Of a stretch of DNA of 64,000 bases, positions 45,484-57,243 are shown piece by piece (within the stretch, counting starts at the first letter, position 1; each line of letters opens with the position of its first letter). A program made the translations under genes and the position numbers. The DNA is from Beverwykella pulmonaria (lineage: Eukaryota > Ascomycota > Dothideomycetes > Pleosporales > Melanommataceae): the NCBI GenBank assembly GCA_001599595.1, contig BCHH01000005.1:2455042-2519041 (forward strand), given 5' to 3'. The notes below the pieces were generated by a model. It searched no databases. It saw nothing but the letters and a program-made list of their open reading frames with translations, and had not been told where the DNA came from.

Positions 45484-47183
45484 ATGAGGAGGAATATCAT
45501 TGCTTCCGGCCTGGTGGCCCTGGGTAAGAAACCCAACTTCGATCGTCCCAGCTCCACCCACTGACCAGTTCCCCAGCCTCGCGCGCATGGGCCCAAGTCG
45601 CTAGTGTCAGCCCCAGCAGCCAGGTCACCTTCAAGATCAACATTCCCGATAAAACCGCATCCTCAGGTACTGGAGACATTTTTTTCCAACTATCTGCACC
45701 GAGCACCTATGAATGGGTTGCGCTCGGGCAGGGAACCGGCATGTCCGGCGCCAACATATTCGTGGTGTACACTTCAAAAGACGGAAAGAATGTTACGATT
45801 TCGCCGCGGTTGGCGAGTGGCTACAACCCGCCCAACTACAATAGCAATGCGCAGGTCACTTTGCTAGAGGGTTCTGGTGTATCGGGCGGGAAGATGGTCG
45901 CAAATGTGAAATGTGGGTGGGCTTGAAGTCCGTGTCGGCGGTCGAATGCTCACACGCATCTAGGTTCAAACTGCGAAAGCTGGTCTGGCAACACCGCTGA
46001 CTTCACCAAATCAACCGGAAACTGGATATATGCATACCAGTCGAGCGGGGGCCCTAAGAACACCGACGATCAGTCCGCGAGCATCAATCAGCACAACAGC
46101 CAGGCCGCCTTTTCGTGGTCATATGCCAATGCGAAAGGAGGGGACAGCGTCAACCCGTTCCTGAATGCGGCTCCGGCTGGAACGGGTACTGCTGGTGGAT
46201 CTGCAGCCACAACCTGCGTGCCTCGGCCCACGAGTGGTGCCTCTGCAGCCTCTGGGACCGCTACTGCAGCTGCAGCTGCCACCTCGACTCAGTCCGGCGA
46301 CGATGATGACAAACAGACCACCACTCAGCGAGGTCGCCCTACATCATTCCCAACTGACTTCAGGTCTCGCTTTCCTATTCCGACAGGTACTGCTGATAAT
46401 GAGAGTGAGTATAACCTGTCCAAGAGGTTGGGTCTATTGCTGACTGGATATGCAGAGCGTCAAGCGATCAACTACTGCGATGATTCTCAAAGTACACAGA
46501 CTGGCTTCGTGCCCATCCTCTCCAGCGCTCAGGCTAGCATGAACAAGAGGCTCGCCGCACACGCCATCCTCGCCGCGCTCGCCTTTGTAATCTTCTTCCC
46601 GGCTGGCGCGATTGCCATTCGCCTGGCATCGTTCCCATTCGTCGTTGCGTTTCACGCTGTATTCCAGGTGTTTGCTTACTTGGTCTATATTGCGGCCTTC
46701 GGTCTTGGTGTCATGATGGCAAAAGACTTGGGCGTGGTAAGATGCACCTCACGTACTGTAACCCAGTCCTTGGATCTGACTTGCTTCTAGTTGCACTCCC
46801 AACATCCCATCATCGGCATAGTCGTCTTTGTCCTCCTCTTCATCCAGCCCTTCCTCGGCTTCATTCACCACTTGCTCTTCAAGAAGCACCAGGCACGCAC
46901 GTTCGTTTCGCACGGCCACATCTGGCTTGGCCGCATCATCATTGCGCTTGGTATCATCAATGGAGGGCTTGGGTTCAAGCTAGCCGACAAGATGGGCATG
47001 GGAGCAAGCTCTTCTTGGAAGATTGCTTATGCAGTCATTGCCGCCATCTTCGGTGCTGCATGGATTGCTGCTATTGTCATCGGCGAGAGGCGGAGAGCGA
47101 GGGGCCCAGCCAATCCTCCGAAATATACAGATACGCCGCTGGTGGAAACGAATCCTGTGAATGGGCATTATGCGCCAAAATAG
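45484..47183 (+). CDS. Secreted/membrane CDH-cytochrome domain + cytochrome b561 protein
   Basis: Five exons: 45484-45523, 45577-45912, 45964-46404, 46456-46736, 46791-47183 (1491 nt, 496 residues). A signal peptide ends near residue 19 (VALASRAWA). Residues ~20-195 are a DOMON-type cellobiose-dehydrogenase cytochrome domain (VSPSSQVTFKINIPDKT, WVALGQGTGMSGANIFVVY with the likely heme Met69). A Thr/Ser/Ala-rich linker follows (SGTATAAAAATSTQSG). Residues ~300-450 form five to six membrane helices with the histidines expected for a b561 core: His308 (LAAHAIL), His339 (AFHAVF), His371 (QHPIIG) and His407/409 (SHGHIWLGR). Such proteins are thought to pass electrons across the plasma membrane (iron reduction or redox signalling). 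Intron 46405-46455 is 51 nt and stop-free, so retention would insert 17 residues. Confidence 0.9.
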
Positions 47184-47509
47184 AGCTGCTTTGCTAGGAC
47201 ACGGCCTTCGGTATCCAAGTTGGGGAGGACGCAGTTAGAAACTTAGATTTAATTTCGTGTTCAATATACTCACATCCCATTTCGTTGCATGTCGTTGAAA
47301 GTTAAAACTAGTGCCTAGCGTTAGTCAGCTGCCAAGGCCATGATTTTAGTCGTCGCTCCAACACCACGACAGCGACCATCAACAAACACAACAACAACAT
47401 CACAACTACCCACATCGCTGCCCCTCACCACTTCGTCGCCGCCGCATATCTCTCCATCAATATCCACGCCTCCATTCTCATCTCAGTCTGCTAGAGAACC
47501 ACCGCCACC
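47184..47509. other. Intergenic before EB1
   Basis: 326 bp with a CT/CA-rich leader just before the EB1 start (CCACCGCCACCATGG). No gene is seen. Confidence 0.4.
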
Positions 47510-48574
47510 ATGGGAGAGTCAAGGTACGATTTGCCCCACCAATCCCCTCCCCGGGTCGCCTTTCCAGGCACTTACTTTTATTACCATGACCCACACTGAT
47601 TCCTCTCCACGCATAGACAAGAACTCGTCGCTTGGTTAAACAACCTCCTTCAACTCAACATCACAAAAGTCGAGCAATGTGGCACCGGGTACGTCATACT
47701 TCTGGGGCGTGGTTGATAGAAGCGGGCGCCTAAGGCGGGCATGGTGCCTTCGAGTCGTCCAAGGAATCGCGTGCTGACTGGCCTCGCTATACAGAGCTGC
47801 GCTGTGCCAGGTGTTTGACAGCATTTTCTGTAAGTCTCCGCCATCGGCGTTTTCCGCGGCCACAGCTAACCGATTGCGCCACAGACGATGTCCCCATGGC
47901 ACGAGTCAAGTTCAACGCCAACACCGAGTATGCCTATTTGCAGAACTTCAAGATATTGCAGAGTACGTGGAACGCCATCCCCCGACGCTGAATCTGCCCG
48001 CGCCTTCTCTGCATGACTGACGTATGGCTGCACAGACATCTTTGCCAAACATGCCATCGATCGACCGATACCCGTAGAGTCGCTGGTCAAGTGCAAGATG
48101 CAGGACAACCTCGAGTTCCTCCAGTTCACAAAGCGATACTGGGATCAGTACTTCCCCGGCCACGACTACGACCCCGTCTCGCGTCGAAAGGGGCAGGGTG
48201 GTCTTGCTAGCACCTCGGCCCCAGCACCCCGCGCCGCTGCCAGCACCGCCCGAAGAGCACCTGCCGCGAGCAACTCTGCTGCGCCGAGGACCCGCACGCC
48301 CCTCTCAGCAGGCGGAGGTGCGGCGAGTGCGGCGCTCCGCGAAGAGAACAACGTTCTTAAGGAGACGGTTGCCGGTCTGGAGCGTGAGCGGGACTTCTAT
48401 TTCAGCAAGCTTCGGGACATTGAACTTCTGATCCAGCAATCGATTGAGCTAGAGCCTGAGCTTGAGAAGGAGGACGGGCTGCTGGCCAAGATTCAGACGA
48501 TTCTCTACTCGACCGAGGAGGGTTTTGAGATCCCAGCCGAAGCCGAGGGCGAGGTCGAGGAAGAGACGTTCTAG
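47510..48574 (+). CDS. EB1: EB1-family microtubule plus-end binding protein (Bim1/Mal3 type)
   Basis: Five exons, 47510-47523, 47617-47688, 47795-47829, 47885-47962, 48036-48574, encode 245 residues; each join restores the conserved EB1 sequence. Residues ~1-110 are the calponin-homology domain (RQELVAWLNNLL, EQCGTGAALCQVFDSIFYDV, KFNANTEYAYLQNFKILQN and the terminal FTKRYWDQYFPG). An Ala/Ser/Pro/Arg linker follows, then the EB1 dimerisation coiled coil (LREENNVLKETVAGLERERDFYFSKLRDIELL) and an acidic tail ending EEETF. EB1 tracks growing microtubule ends and recruits partners through its coiled coil and acidic C-terminus. The very small first exon (14 nt) is normal for this family in ascomycetes. 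Likely cytoplasmic/nuclear spindle. Confidence 0.96.
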
Positions 48575-49577
48575 GGTGGGCGAGGCATACTGCATTTGAG
48601 CGAGCGAACTAGGCTGGAATACCATTTATTCTTTGGGGGTCTCTCTCTCTCTCTTTCTCTCTTTCTGGACGAACGATTGATGAAGTCGCATGAAAATGGG
48701 GTCACGGTGGCTTCTTCGCCACTTACTAGGGCCGTGTTCGATACGGGTGTTGGTGGATAGACCAGCGAGAGGGAAGGGCACATGTGGGCACATATCTGCA
48801 AGATTCCTTTACTCTATCCTGCTATCCTTAGAGTGGACGAGCGTGCACAGGGTGAGCCACGCAGTGCATACCGTCCTATGGAAGTTTCGATTTGGTCATT
48901 CATCCAGTGTGCTACTGTCTCACGTATTCATTCTCCTCTCAAGCCACGTTCTTGATGATTCCAGCACCTGCGTCAGTAGTCTCTGTACGCTTCGCCTGGG
49001 CGGCACGCTGTGTTCCCTCGCTCCCGGGCTCTACAGGGGGGTTGGCAGCATCCCTTTTCCCAATTCCAAGCCAGTGGCAGCGTTTGTTTGGCCATGCTAG
49101 AGCCCCCGCGAGGCACTGAGGAAGCGAGGATAGCTTGCATCGGAAGGGGACCCTGGCTCCATCGCCATGCTAGCCGCTTTCGGCGAACAAGCGAGCATAT
49201 CCGCCGCTCTCATCCTCCCCCAGCGGCACACCTGCGCACCTCCGCTCACACCACGGGGTAAGCCTTCTTCCTCGCTCCATGCGTCAAGACGCCAACAAAA
49301 AGAGCTTGCGGCGCTATGGCTGTCCTAGACGAACTGCGGGCCCACGTGCGCCCGCATCCCCGCATCCATACAGTGGCTCCACCATCTCCTTACCCCGCCT
49401 GACCTCATAGCTCTGGCTCACCCGCGGCCTTGAGTATTTGTACGCGCCTGACTTCCGTTGCTCCTGCCGTCCCCTTTGGTTTCTGCTTCTCTTCTTTCCT
49501 GTCGTGCCTGTTTTCGCGTGTGGCCTGTTGCCATTATCCCAATTCCTCCCGCTGAGTAACCGCCCCTGAGCACCACA
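48575..49577. other. Intergenic, CT repeats near EB1 3' end
   Basis: About 1 kb. A CT-repeat tract (CTCTCTCTCTCTTTCTC) lies at about 48640-48668 in the EB1 3' flank. The 48690-49100 frame (136 codons, +) has no domain and I see no gene. Confidence 0.4.
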
Positions 49578-51068
49578 ATGGCCAATTGGTCCGACCTGCC
49601 CGCCGCGCTCAAGGGAAGCTTGGACAAGCTCTCTGAGCTGCTCCAGTCCGACGGCCAGCTCAAAGCCTTCACTACGTCCAACGCAATTGACAAGCCCGCG
49701 ACCTTTGGATACAAGTCCAGCGGCTCCGACAGCGCCCTTCTCATCACTGTCACCAATGGCTCCGCCCAAGCCAAGACTGGCTCTTCCAAGGATGCGCTCT
49801 TCGTGCTGGCTGCGCTCCCGGAGCAATGGGAGCAGTTCTTCAAGGACGTCCCCGTCGCACCATACCAGAGCTACTGGGGCATGTTCGGAATGAACATCAA
49901 ACAAGAGGGCATTGAAGTCCAGGGCGACCAGACCGCCATGGCCAACTGGACCCACGTGTGGCGGCGTGTGCTCGAGCTCGTCCACGACGCCCATTGCGGC
50001 CCCATCAAGGAGGACGAGCAGGCGGAACCCACGCAGGACTTCCTTACCGGCCGCTACGTGTACCTCGATGCTCCGATTTGGGGGAAGTGCAAGATCTTCT
50101 ACGAAAGCTGCGGCGAGGGCAAACAGCAGATTATCTTCCTACACACCGCCGGCAGTGACGGGCGGCAGTACCACGGCGTCATGAACGACCCTAGGATGCT
50201 GAAGAAGTGCAAAATGTACTGCTTCGATCTCCCGGGACACGGGCGCAGCTTCCCGTCCAAGAACTACTTCCCGGGCGCACACACGAATACCGAGGATAGC
50301 TACGTAGGATTGATTGCCGCATTCGTGAAGAGCCTGGGACTGCGCAGACCCATTATTTGTGGCGCGAGTATGGCCGGCCAGGTTTGCTTAGCCGTTGCTA
50401 TCCGCCACAAGGAAGTGGGAGCCGGTGGAACGATACCTCTGCAGGGGTAGGTACCACACCAATGGTAGAGAGGTGTGGCTGACGATTGCAGATCCGAGTA
50501 CCTCAACATGGAACGTCAGTGGTACGACCGCTCGCCTTACGTTAACCAGGCGCTTTTCAACCCGGAATGGGTCTACGGCGTACGATCTGCAAAACCAGAA
50601 CGAACTGGACTTGGGCTAACGTGATCAGATGATGTCGCCGACCGCGCCCCTCGCAAACAAGCAACTCATCTGGCATCTGTATAGCGGCCAAGCGTATGGC
50701 GTAGGTTCCTCGCTCAAACCTCCCCCAACCCCCGCGCACCTTCTAACCATACCTTCTAGATCTTCCACGGCGACCTCGACTTCTACTTCGGCGGGTGGGA
50801 CGGCCGCTCCCGCATAGCATCCATCGACACCAACTCGTGCCCTGTCTTCATGTTGACTGGCGAATACGACTGGTCCAACACTCCCGAGATGTCACAGAAG
50901 ACAGCAGAGAGGATCCCCGGCGCAAAGTACAAGGCCATGCCAGGATTGGGTCACTTCCCGGCCACAGAGAACCCAGCAAAGTTCGTGCCGCATTTGTTGG
51001 AGGCGATTCAGCATATTCAGGACGTGAGGAGTGAGGCGCTCAGTACCATGCGGTTGAGCAACGATTAG
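49578..51068 (+). CDS. Alpha/beta hydrolase with N-terminal SCP2-like region
   Basis: Exons 49578-50446, 50492-50579, 50629-50700, 50760-51068 (1338 nt, 445 residues). Residues 1-~140 precede the hydrolase and resemble an SCP2-like sterol/lipid carrier module (LSELLQSDGQLKAF, APYQSYWGMFGMNIKQEG), moderately sure. The hydrolase core begins at CKIFYESCGEGKQQIIFLH, continues with MYCFDLPGHGRS, the nucleophile elbow GASMAGQ (near residue 260) and ends with the base histidine in GLGHFP. PVFMLTGEYDW supplies the strand carrying the acid. The lid region lies in the short exons (MERQWYDRSPYVNQALFN). Substrate unknown; lipid-ester hydrolysis is a guess. No signal peptide is seen. Introns are 45-59 nt with clear donor and acceptor sites. 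Confidence 0.88.
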
Positions 51069-52555
51069 GTGCGGGAAGTGTACGGATGCCGTAGAAGAGG
51101 CTGTAATTGTGGTTGGTACAGGATTGTTGCTTGTAGCCAACCCCCCATTGTTTTTACTGTCATTAATGATGGTGTTCACCATCACCCAAGAAATCTTCGC
51201 GCAGTCTCCCCTGACCGTTTGCCGCAGCATTCGTCACTTGATCTTGTTGCATTTTGAACCGTCTTGCAAAACTCTAAGCATTATGTCTGCCTTTGGTTTC
51301 TTGTTTGTTTCAGGCCCACGTAATCTAACCGCGGTTTCTTTTTAATTTAGTTGCAAGTCTTTGTTGTTCTAAAGCATTTGTTACTGCAAGTTTCTTCCTC
51401 TACGCGAACGCAGCCATTTAAGCCAATAGTACGTATTTATAGACTTGTCCATTATAGCAGGCTCTTCTAGAGTCCATAGACTTTATCTAAGTACTCTTCA
51501 GTAATCAAGACCTAGACATGCAGCGTCTGCAACAGCGTTTTCAACATCATGTTCGTGCAATCGCCTCAATATACACCTTTGTTATTTTTAGAATTAAAGA
51601 AGTAAAGATCTTTGGAGAAAGAAGGAGATATGGATTTGGAACATATGGAACCCTTTGACAACAATTGTAAGATAATTTTCATCCAGTCTTTGCTTCATAA
51701 ATTTGGTCTTAGACTTAGACTTAGCGCGAAGTGGTTGGAGTGAAATAGGGATGCTCTAGGGTATTTAGTATAGATTTCTCCGTCTCGCTCGTTGCTTGAT
51801 CGTAAATGAGCTTCGAGTGCGCCGAAAGATTGAGCAGACGAAGCTACATGAACTTCACAAATATCCCGAGCGGCCGATTTGGAGCTGAGCTACCAGTGAT
51901 TTGCGTTCAACGCCAAGGAAACTCTGAAGAGAAATCCGAAGAGGTTTTGGATCTTGCCGGAGAGCATAGGACCTCGTACAGATCATATTTAGCACATCAT
52001 GTAACGCATATAGGAAGTCCACGTGGACTTTCGACTAGAGAAAATATGAGGCAGGTGGCTCTAGAGTTTTGCTGCATTGCAAGTGACATGGTTGTGGATA
52101 AGGACAAAAAGGAGGCAAAGGAAGGGCTACATAAAATCCTTGTGGACCACCAAAGAGACAATGAATAAATGTGCAACTTATGTATCATACGTGGGCCCAA
52201 AGGCTCTCATCTCCACTGAAATGACATTACGTTCTTAACAATCGTGTTCAGGGTACATTTTTGATTTTCCGTCCTGAGAATGTAATCCCAAGTAAAGAGT
52301 CTGCGTAAAAATGCCAAGCTTCATGAAAGCCCCTATTATCTCCGTTAAATGTATGAAATGACGGGAAAAACTGATTGCATATTTGAAGCCTTGGTGCCGT
52401 CGCTCGAGTTCGGATAAGTCATTAGGTGCAAGCCAGCCAGGCAACAGTTCTTTCTTGCGTTACACAACATACGAACTATTTGCGCGTCTGCACTTTGTAA
52501 TTCTCATCCTTTTCTCTCTTCCTCCACCACCATCTCGCTGTTGTCAATTAATATC
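51069..52555. other. Intergenic with one weak open frame
   Basis: About 1.5 kb, AT-rich from 51330 to 51800. Apart from the 51806-52168 frame listed separately, nothing is recognised. Confidence 0.4.
51806..52168 (+). CDS. Possible small hypothetical gene
   Basis: 120 codons, uninterrupted, with a mixed polar composition and no low complexity (AELPVICVQRQGNSEEKSEE). No family, no signal peptide, no intron. It could be a real small gene or a chance frame in an otherwise AT-rich region. Confidence 0.3.
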   Translation: MSFECAERLSRRSYMNFTNIPSGRFGAELPVICVQRQGNSEEKSEEVLDLAGEHRTSYRSYLAHHVTHIGSPRGLSTRENMRQVALEFCCIASDMVVDKDKKEAKEGLHKILVDHQRDNE

Positions 52556-53661
52556 ATGGGTGCCTTGAATGTTAAACATCGTTCTACCAAGAAGCAAGAA
52601 TTTACCGCCGCGCTCAAGCGCGTTTGCATGTCAGTGCAGAGAACACCGAAAGGCACCCCTCGCTGATCATTCAAAGGTTGAACGGTGAAAAGAAGGAGTT
52701 AGAACAGGAGGTCGTTGCCTTGAGCAATGAATCTGCAGCACTTCAGGAGCAAGTTGCTGCATTAGAGGAGAAGTTTTCCGTATTGCATAAACGGAAGGCT
52801 GAACTTGAAAAGTGGGTACATGCACGGCCGCGTTGGACGCTGGTTCAAATGAAAAGGTAACTGACATCACGCAGGCGCATCACCGAAGCTGATCAGTCCT
52901 CCCTGAAAGCTGGAATCGCTGCGCTCACCACCGAAATGCATCGCAAACTACCCCGCGAAGTGCGCGATCTGATCTACAAACTATGCGCAAGCACGATCCA
53001 GTACGTCTGGAGACATCCTGGTGGTCATATATGTACCATGGTGAAGATTTATTCATCAGGGCCAAGGATTACCTGCTCCGAAATGCTCGAGTGGGTTGGT
53101 CTAGAGGTAGGCCGAGAGATGCTAGAAGTAGCATTCGAGACTGGAAACTTCTATCTGCGCGATCAGTCACAGCTCCACGACTTCATGATTTTCATCGGTA
53201 AAAAGCATCTCGGTATACTCCCTAGAGATCACATACGCTGCATCTCCCTGTCCTTGGATCGTGCTTTTGGCTACAAACTGCCGTCAACACTTGAAGATCT
53301 CAGTGCCCTCTTCAATCATCAACAGAGGCACCAATTGCAAATTAGACTTCTCTTCTTGTCGAGAAATTCGCCCGCTGATGTCTTAACATATCTCTATCAT
53401 CTAGAGCCTAGTGTCCGCGCTCTCCAGGAGTCCGGAGCGGTCATCACTGTGAGATTTAGTTACTCGGACACACAAACCATAACGCTAGGCGCTATCTTTG
53501 AGCTGCCATGTACACAATGGGCGAGTGAGATAGAGATTCGATGCGAAGAGCAGGGCGGAGTCTTGACTGATTACGAGATATTGGACCTTAGAAATGTGAA
53601 AAGACAAGACATCAAAGCTCTGAGTCAACATAGCTATTGGACGAGTACTGGTACAAGGTGA
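52556..53661 (+). CDS. Coiled-coil protein with F-box-like/2EXR-like region
   Basis: Exons 52556-52629, 52677-52811, 52875-53661 encode 331 residues; intron 1 (47 nt) ends in AAG, intron 2 in CAG. Residues ~25-95 form an acidic heptad coiled coil (KKELEQEVVALSNESAALQE, QVAALEEKFSVLHKRKAELE). After it comes LPREVRDLIYKLC, the fungal LPxEIRxxIY motif of 2EXR/F-box-like proteins, and then about 190 residues of alpha/beta character (PRDHIRCISLSLDRAFG; PADVLTYLYHLEPSVRALQE) without a recognised family. Such proteins are numerous in Dothideomycetes and related classes, with unknown roles. Confidence in the exact gene model is moderate. Confidence 0.75.
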
Positions 53662-54224
53662 ATAGATGTATCTTTCAAACTGAACACTGTTCCTTAGTCC
53701 CAACGCCTGAATTCTACCACTTCACCTCTTTAGATCAAGTGATATACTACGCATTATCACGTCCAAGGAGAAATACAGGAATGTGCTGAGGAATAGTACT
53801 GCTGGCGGATACAGTAGAGCTTAACATTGCAAACCTGATCCATTTGCCTCCTCCCTCAATCTACTTAATGCCCTGCTATTCTCTTCAGACATGGGAGCAT
53901 ACAGAATAGCGGAGTACATTGTGATGGTACAAAACGAAGCTGTGCTATCTAGGCTTGCTTTTAGAACCTGGAGTTTAATGCGTTCTACGTCTTGCTTGGA
54001 ACCCTAAAGGTCCACGGAATTAGATGCTTCGGGGAGCACCCTTGTTGGATTCATGCGATGAATGTGTCATTCCTTCATCGGAGGAGGCATGCTTAATATG
54101 TAAGTCGATCTGCGTGGGCAGCGGACAGCGATATGCGGAAAGGGCAGGGCAAGAAAAGATATTTATATCTATGTTTTAGGTATGCTCAGCCTCATCAAAT
54201 CATCGATGGTGCAAGAAGATCTCT
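53662..54224. other. Intergenic between convergent genes
   Basis: 563 bp between two convergent genes, AT-rich. Nothing is recognised. Confidence 0.4.
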
Positions 54225-55375
54225 CTACTTCTCGCCTGATGGACCAGTCAGGGTAGTTCCCACCTTCACTGGTGTCCCGAAGTTCGGTGTTCCGTTTGAG
54301 TTCCAGTTCACAATCTGAACAGCGGTATATCGGTTACCATCGCAAGCACCCGCACTATTAGCTGTAGCATGGTAGACATTCCACCACTGCGTGCCATCCG
54401 GCGACATGAAGAAGCTACACTAAATCAGCTCGTGACTTGAGTAAGATATGATGAGCTAAAACTCACCCATTATGACCAGGTCCATAGTTTCCGTTCGCGC
54501 TTGAGAACACTGGTCCACTTTTAGTCCATGCTCCATTCGAAAGCGGATCCTTCCCAGATCCTAGTGTCAATAGTCCCAGCTGGTACTTATCCGTCCAGCA
54601 AAAGCTAGCTGAGAAAGTGAGAAAGACCATTCCATTCCTTTGAATTACTGCCGGACCCTCGTTGACAGGCAGCTGTCCTTCTTCCTTCTCCCAGGAATTG
54701 GTCGGCTCGGAAATAACATGGCGTTGGCCTATCGTTGAGGGAGAAGTCAGAGAAGCCATGCACAAGGACTGCAGACTGTCGGCTTGACAGGACCAGATGA
54801 AGTATTGCTTGCTGTTGATAGTGGAGATAGTGCCGTCGATTCCCCATTCTGTGGAGAGCTGGCCAAGATAGGCGTAGGCATCCCATGGTGTAGCACCACC
54901 TTAAGCACTTTGTTAGCAATGTGGCCGTGTGGAGCTTGAGGAACAAGTGAAAAAAAAAACTCACCCTTCAGCACAAAGGGACGCTGGTAGCCCAAGTCGG
55001 TTGTTTGGCCAGCAGTGTAGTAAATGTACCATGTGCTGTCGATCTTGTGGATTTCAGGAGCCCAGACGTTGCAGCAGCGGTTCGCATTGCTATCTTTCCA
55101 CACCACCTTACGTTCGCCGGTCTTGAGACCATTAATTGTGGTGGCTCTTGTGATCTGGATGTCTGTCCAAGTTGTCGTGGTCAGGTAGTCTGCGAATAAT
55201 CAGATGCCGTGAACTTGTGAGATATATATGTATCGAATCAAAGCTCACAATAGCCTCCATCGTAAATGATGAAGGGATCACTGCCGTTGGTGGCCTTGAG
55301 GGGATTTGAATACGAGGCTGCAGATACCACAGTTGCAAATGCGGCCACAACTGAGAGAACAGTAGTGAGAAGCAT
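54225..55375 (-). CDS. Secreted glycoside hydrolase family 43 (arabinan-degrading type)
   Basis: Four exons on the minus strand, 55375-55249, 55189-54965, 54899-54467, 54414-54225 (975 nt, 324 residues). The signal peptide MLLTTVLSVVAAFATVVSA is cleaved near residue 19. The five-bladed propeller of GH43 is visible with its three catalytic acids: general base Asp33 (GSDPFIIYDGGYYYL), pKa modulator Asp140 (WGIDGTISTI) and general acid Glu198 (VNEGPAVIQRNG). WAPEIHKIDSTWYIYYTA is the typical second blade, and GPGHNGFFMSPDG and NVYHATAN mark the last blades. The closest match by pattern is the exo-arabinofuranosidase/arabinanase type. Mature length ~305 fits a single-domain enzyme with no carbohydrate-binding module. 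One acceptor (ending at 54900) is AAG. Role: plant cell-wall arabinan breakdown, secreted. Confidence 0.92.
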
Positions 55376-57243
55376 GATAGCCGGAGAAATGAAATACTTG
55401 TCTGGGCTTCCACAGACTCCATTGAAGTCGTACACATAGTCTCTTATAAGATGAATCCAAGACGGCCTTTTTCCCTTGACTTGAAGAGGAGCTGTGCAAA
55501 TTAATCAAAGTTACGGAAAAACTCCGAAGGACTGATCGCACAAAGCATACATGTTTGAAAACTAGTGCAGAATTACCCGAGTCATGAACCCTACCAACCC
55601 CACAGTCTGCCCGTTGGATGGTGATTGGCGGAGTAATGTAATACTAACCGTGAGACACTAAGCAACGTCGGACATGTTCACAGAGCTCAGTACCAACTAA
55701 ATCAAAGAGAATCCCAGAGATAGTCTGCTCAGGTCGCGCTTGGTGGTTGATCCGGGTCTCTGATTAAAACCTACAATCACGACATGAACGTGACATACAG
55801 TCTTGCACGCAGTATTTTAGATGAACCCCTGATGCGCAACAGAGGGACCGACTGTTAACTCTTGGAGGTGTAAACGCAACGAAGATTACGCCTTGAAGTT
55901 GACCAATATGTTTCCTCTTAACATATCAGTTGATTTAAGTTGCCTTTGGAGGCCGTCATGTGTGGAAGGCTCTATTTTAGAAGTGCAAAGCCTAGGAGTC
56001 CCGTGACGAATGAGGGGGAACAAAAGCTAGAAGGGGTTTATGCGCTGGTCAATGGTTGACTTATCTAAACTGATGTACAACCTAGAGTAAAAAAACTCGC
56101 AGCTTCAATTGGCCTCCCATTCAATGGGCAAGGGTTATTTTTGATTCAAGAATGCGCTCTATCGGCACTAAAGTTGAGCACCTCACCAAGGAACTAGATT
56201 CATCTATGGGAATTTGCCGTCTCTACTTCGTACAACACTTCGAGGCTCTTATACTGCTTTAGACGCGTTCATGTCATCTAATTTGATCTTTTTCAGTTCA
56301 CCCGGACCAAGAACAAAAGTGAACTGGAAGAAAGATGGAAGGATGGAGTCATACGTGCCTTTGTGAAGTCGCTAATCTAATAAGAAACTCGCTACAGTCG
56401 TGCTTGACAAAATACATATTTATGCATTGAGCGCACTGAGTTTTGGAACGGCACACGCACCATGAAGTTGTCTCTTCACTATTTTCATCCAAGATGCAGG
56501 ATGCTCCATATGCTAGGTATGTAAGGCTTTCTAGGAATATATGTTCATTCCATTTAGGATTGGAGACATTTTCCTATCACAAATATTTTCCGGGTTTTCG
56601 TGATCGCAGACTAGCCCGATGTGGAGTGTCAAAGGAATGAGTGAATGTGAAGCGGCATTTACACCATAAAAACACATTTACTGAGATGCTTTCATTCCCA
56701 AAGCACGTAAATATGTTTGCCTCATTTCAATATAGCGCTGTAGAATTCGCGTCATGTAAAACAAGGTTTCCAAATCCAGCACTATTGCCGAGGTGCTTCT
56801 TGGTCTTGGGAACAGGCTTCTAGCACACATACACGTACAGCATACATCGCTCCTGGGATGATTTTCGAACAAGGTCTGAGAGGCTTTATTAGGACAAGAA
56901 CAGGACGCTCTCAACATATTACGAATCCCGCGAGCATTTGGAACAAATACTATATATGCAACCGCCGTGTCTAAATGTTAATAATGTAGACGTGTTAGAG
57001 CGTAGTTAAGGTGAGAAAGACATGAAAAAATATGCCCGACTGGGGCGAGAGACGAGGAAGAATTTGATGTGCTCTTATAAGGAGTAGAGTGAAATTGAAC
57101 TTTTCTTTTACCAAGTGGGGAGAATGCTGCTTACCATGTCAATTTTTTAACCTAATGTAACCCTGGAACCCTTTCTGGTTCCACCACGCCTTTTCCGTTC
57201 ACCCAGATGACCACTCATCGGCTTAACCAACGCATAGACATCT
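55376..57243. other. AT-rich intergenic, no gene recognised
   Basis: About 1.9 kb, AT-richer than the average of this window, with only short open frames (up to about 80 codons). No repeat or RNA gene is recognised; it separates the GH43 promoter from the DUF1772-like stop. Confidence 0.4.
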
